The notes beneath the pieces were generated by a model. That model was given only the letters and a program-made list of their open reading frames with translations, did not search any database and had not been told where the DNA came from. Source: Methanohalobium sp. (GTDB lineage: Archaea > Halobacteriota > Methanosarcinia > Methanosarcinales > Methanosarcinaceae). Taken from it: DNA of 64,000 bases. The number at the start of each line of letters is the position of its first letter. The stretch's first letter is position 1. The DNA lies in the NCBI RefSeq assembly GCF_018609725.1, contig NZ_JAHENT010000084.1:1-64000 (forward strand), written 5' to 3'. A program made the position numbers and the translations under genes. Below are positions 61,115-64,000 of this stretch, one piece after another.

Positions 61115-62019
61115 GTATCTTCCCTATATAACTGTTCTTTTTCTTCCATAATATCTTTTTTGTAGACAATAGTGCGATACGGGAACGGAATCTCTATGCC
61201 TTCAGCATCGAACCTTTTCTTTATTGCTTCTATTAATTCACATCCGGTGGTATATGCTATACTTCTGGTAACAACCCATACAAACAGACGAAGGTTGACG
61301 GCAAAGTCACCACATTCTGTAACATATACCTCAATTTCTTCATCCTTGCAGGACCTTGGGTGGTAATTGATTATATCTTCATATCTCATCACATTGGGAT
61401 GTTTTCTTGCCTCTTCAATCATTATAGACTTAGCATGGTCAATATCAGAATCATAGCTGATACCCATATCAATCGGCCATATAACAGTTGGATCTTCAAT
61501 AGTCCAGTTGATTATCGATTGGTCGCTAATTATATGGTTTGGTATCATTAGCCTGCGATTATCCCAAGTATTTACAACTGTATGTCCAAGTGTAATATCA
61601 GTGACTGTTCCATATTCATTATTTATGTTCACACGGTCGCCTACTCTGAAAGGTCTGAAAGTTGCAAGGGATACCCCTGCTATTACGTTTGATAAAGTGC
61701 TCTGTGCAGCCATACCGATAACAATTCCTGCAAAACCAGCGCCGGCAAAAAGAGCGAGTGAGATGCTCCGGAGAGCTGGTATGCTTAAAATGATTACAAC
61801 TATACCTGCAAAATATATAAAGGCAACACTTATTCGTCTTACAAGACCAAAAACAGTCTCATCGACAATTATTTTTTTACTTACAATACCAAAATAGGTT
61901 TTGAGTGCTCTGTCTACTATTTTTGCTATTATAAATGATGCTATTATAACAGCTAATATAAACACAAGGTTTGCAAGGTTTTTCAGTAACCATTCAGGTA
62001 TATACTCTTCAATTACCAT
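61111..62019 (-). CDS. MscS-family mechanosensitive channel
   Basis: GMAAQSTLSNVIAGVSLATFRPFRVGDRVNINNEYGTVTDITL; 4-nt overlap with the phosphatase gene. Confidence 0.92.
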   Translation of the reverse strand: MVIEEYIPEWLLKNLANLVFILAVIIASFIIAKIVDRALKTYFGIVSKKIIVDETVFGLVRRISVAFIYFAGIVVIILSIPALRSISLALFAGAGFAGIVIGMAAQSTLSNVIAGVSLATFRPFRVGDRVNINNEYGTVTDITLGHTVVNTWDNRRLMIPNHIISDQSIINWTIEDPTVIWPIDMGISYDSDIDHAKSIMIEEARKHPNVMRYEDIINYHPRSCKDEEIEVYVTECGDFAVNLRLFVWVVTRSIAYTTGCELIEAIKKRFDAEGIEIPFPYRTIVYKKDIMEEKEQLYREDT

Positions 62020-62162
62020 TTTTCTCCAGTTTAAAAATTATTATCTATTTATTAAGATTAAAATTATTATTTATATTTTTATAGGATATATCTCCTGCAG
62101 GATTTTGTCAAGATACAAAAAAGTACTTTTATAAATAGTATAATCATTAATCAGGACTTTGG

Positions 62163-64000
62163 ATGGAAACCAAAAAACTTGAACTGCCAGAATACATTAT
62201 ACAATTTTATCTGGACACAGGAATAGAAGAACTATATCCGCCACAGGAAGAAGCTGTAGAAAAAGGACTTTTAGATAATAAAAATTTACTTGCAGCTATA
62301 CCTACAGCATCAGGCAAAACTCTGATATCAGAATTAGCCATGTTGAATTCAATATCTACAGGTGGTAAATGTTTATATATTGTCCCACTTCGGGCGTTAG
62401 CATCTGAAAAATTTGAAAGGTTTAAAGAATTCTCATCTATAGGAGTAAAGGTAGGTATATCTACTGGAGATTTTGATTCCACTGATGAGTGGCTGGGTTC
62501 AAACGATATAATCGTTGCTACTTCTGAAAAAGCTGATTCGCTATTAAGAAACGAAACATCATGGATGAAGGATATAACAACAATTGTGGTGGATGAGATA
62601 CACCTTCTTGACTCTGTGGATAGGGGTCCAACTCTTGAGATAACTATCGCAAAACTATTGCGCCTTAATCCAAATTCAAAGATAATAGGACTGTCAGCAA
62701 CGATAGGGAATGCAGGAGAAATTGCAGGATGGCTTGATGCTGAACTTGTCCAGAGCCAATGGCGTCCTATCGAACTATATGAAGGAGTATTCCTTGATGA
62801 TAATATCAATTTCAAACAATCACAAAAACCAATTAAAAACATTGTTAAAGATACAGCAGTAAATCTTGTAATTGATACTATTGATGAAAATGGACAGTGC
62901 CTTGTTTTTGAAAGCAGCAGACGTAACTGTGCAGGATTTGCAAAAAAAGCAAAATCAAAGGTTGGAAAATCACTTGATAAAGGTCTCCTTGATGAACTGA
63001 ATAATATTGCAGAAGAAGTGCTTGAGACCAGCGATACAGAAACTACAAAAGAACTTGCAAGTTGTATTAAAAGGGGTACAGCGTTCCATCATGCGGGTTT
63101 AAATTCAGCACAAAGAAAAATAGTAGAAGACAATTTCAGAAATAATAAAATAAAGGTGATTTCCAGTACACCGACACTTGCGGCAGGTTTGAATTTGCCT
63201 GCAAGGCGTGTAATAGTAAGAAACTACAAACGTTATGACCCAAATTTTGGAATGCAGCCCATACCAGTCTTGGATTATAAACAGATGTCAGGGAGAGCTG
63301 GCAGACCCAGTCTTGATCCTTATGGAGAATCAGTTCTTATATCACATACTTATAATGAATTTACAGACCTTCTGGACCGATATATCGATGCTGAACCAGA
63401 GGATATATTGTCTAAATTGGGTACTGAAAATGCACTTCGAACTCATGTTCTGTCTACCATAGTTAACGGGTTTGCTACTACCCGACAGGGCATGGTGGAT
63501 TTTATGGGTTCGAGTTTTTTTGCATATCAGCAGCAAAAATGGAGTTTAATCGATGTGGTTGATGACTGTATCGAGTTTCTGCAGGATAATGAAATGATAA
63601 AGGATGATGGAGAACACCTTTATGCAACACGTTTGGGACAGGTTATTTCCACATTATACATAGATCCATTATCTGGTGCAATTATTATTGATAAACTTAA
63701 AAAAGCAGATAAGGTTAATGATATGACAATGCTGCATATAATCTGCAGTACTCCTGATATGCGTCAATTATACCTGCGGTCAAAAGAATATGAAAAAATT
63801 AATGAGTATGTGATGACTCATTCTGATGAATTTGTGGAAGTACCCAATCCATTCAAATCGATAGAATATGAATGGTTCCTTGGTGAGGTAAAGACCGCAT
63901 TATTAATCAATGAATGGATTGATGAAAAAACACTGGATGATATTACTGCAGAATTTGGAGTTGGTGAAGGGGACATCAACGCACTTTCTGATATATCCGA
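62163..64000 (+). CDS. hel308: Hel308/Ski2-type ATP-dependent DNA helicase, 3'-truncated by window edge
   Basis: [77 protein letters not shown]; open to window end and absent from the track. Confidence 0.93.
   Translation, partial: METKKLELPEYIIQFYLDTGIEELYPPQEEAVEKGLLDNKNLLAAIPTASGKTLISELAMLNSISTGGKCLYIVPLRALASEKFERFKEFSSIGVKVGISTGDFDSTDEWLGSNDIIVATSEKADSLLRNETSWMKDITTIVVDEIHLLDSVDRGPTLEITIAKLLRLNPNSKIIGLSATIGNAGEIAGWLDAELVQSQWRPIELYEGVFLDDNINFKQSQKPIKNIVKDTAVNLVIDTIDENGQCLVFESSRRNCAGFAKKAKSKVGKSLDKGLLDELNNIAEEVLETSDTETTKELASCIKRGTAFHHAGLNSAQRKIVEDNFRNNKIKVISSTPTLAAGLNLPARRVIVRNYKRYDPNFGMQPIPVLDYKQMSGRAGRPSLDPYGESVLISHTYNEFTDLLDRYIDAEPEDILSKLGTENALRTHVLSTIVNGFATTRQGMVDFMGSSFFAYQQQKWSLIDVVDDCIEFLQDNEMIKDDGEHLYATRLGQVISTLYIDPLSGAIIIDKLKKADKVNDMTMLHIICSTPDMRQLYLRSKEYEKINEYVMTHSDEFVEVPNPFKSIEYEWFLGEVKTALLINEWIDEKTLDDITAEFGVGEGDINALSDIS

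Noticed and set aside
62207-62842. 211-aa minus-strand ORF
   Set aside because: Antisense to the Hel308-type helicase.
1-64000. CRISPR arrays, cas genes, rRNA and tRNA genes
   Set aside because: No regularly spaced direct repeats, Cas motifs or recognisable rRNA/tRNA sequences found by eye; a tRNAscan-SE/CRISPRFinder run would be needed to exclude them fully.

Overview
The window is about 64 kb of low-GC chromosomal archaeal DNA. Gene content (CofE, FwdE, CbiP/T/L/F/G/H/C, PurP, PAN, RadB, Hel308, Sec61-beta, Trm-G10) points to a methanogenic euryarchaeon, probably Methanosarcinales; that assignment is inference. Most of the window is ordinary housekeeping: thiC (5'-truncated), cofE, ABCE1, leuB/leuD, purP, truA, a glutaredoxin-nrdD-nrdG operon, a cobalamin operon, glmM, and hel308 (3'-truncated). 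Three real coding features are absent from the supplied ORF track: Sec61-beta (19709-19885, minus), the Hel308-type helicase running off the right edge (62163->64000), and a 33-aa membrane micro-ORF (46593-46694). The best candidates for undescribed biology are non-coding. (1) A compact locus between truA and trm-G10 has its own TATA box, long-range pairing, a C-rich loop carrying several anti-Shine-Dalgarno-like motifs, and a poly-T end, so it looks like a discrete regulatory sRNA. (2) Upstream of a lone hydantoinase-A-like gene there is an array of about six consecutive hairpins, two of them mutually exclusive, next to an IS200/IS605 (TnpB)-like relic. (3) An ~850-bp gene-poor island at 37.9-38.8 kb holds an 84-bp element with 13-bp terminal inverted repeats and a ~190-nt densely base-paired element. 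There are also two multi-lesion pseudogenes (a PGF-CTERM surface protein and an ArsP-like permease), a palindrome triplet at 13-bp spacing, an apparent AUA-initiated radB, a split cbiG, and a novel-looking internally repeated protein. No tRNA, rRNA, CRISPR array or cas gene was recognised.
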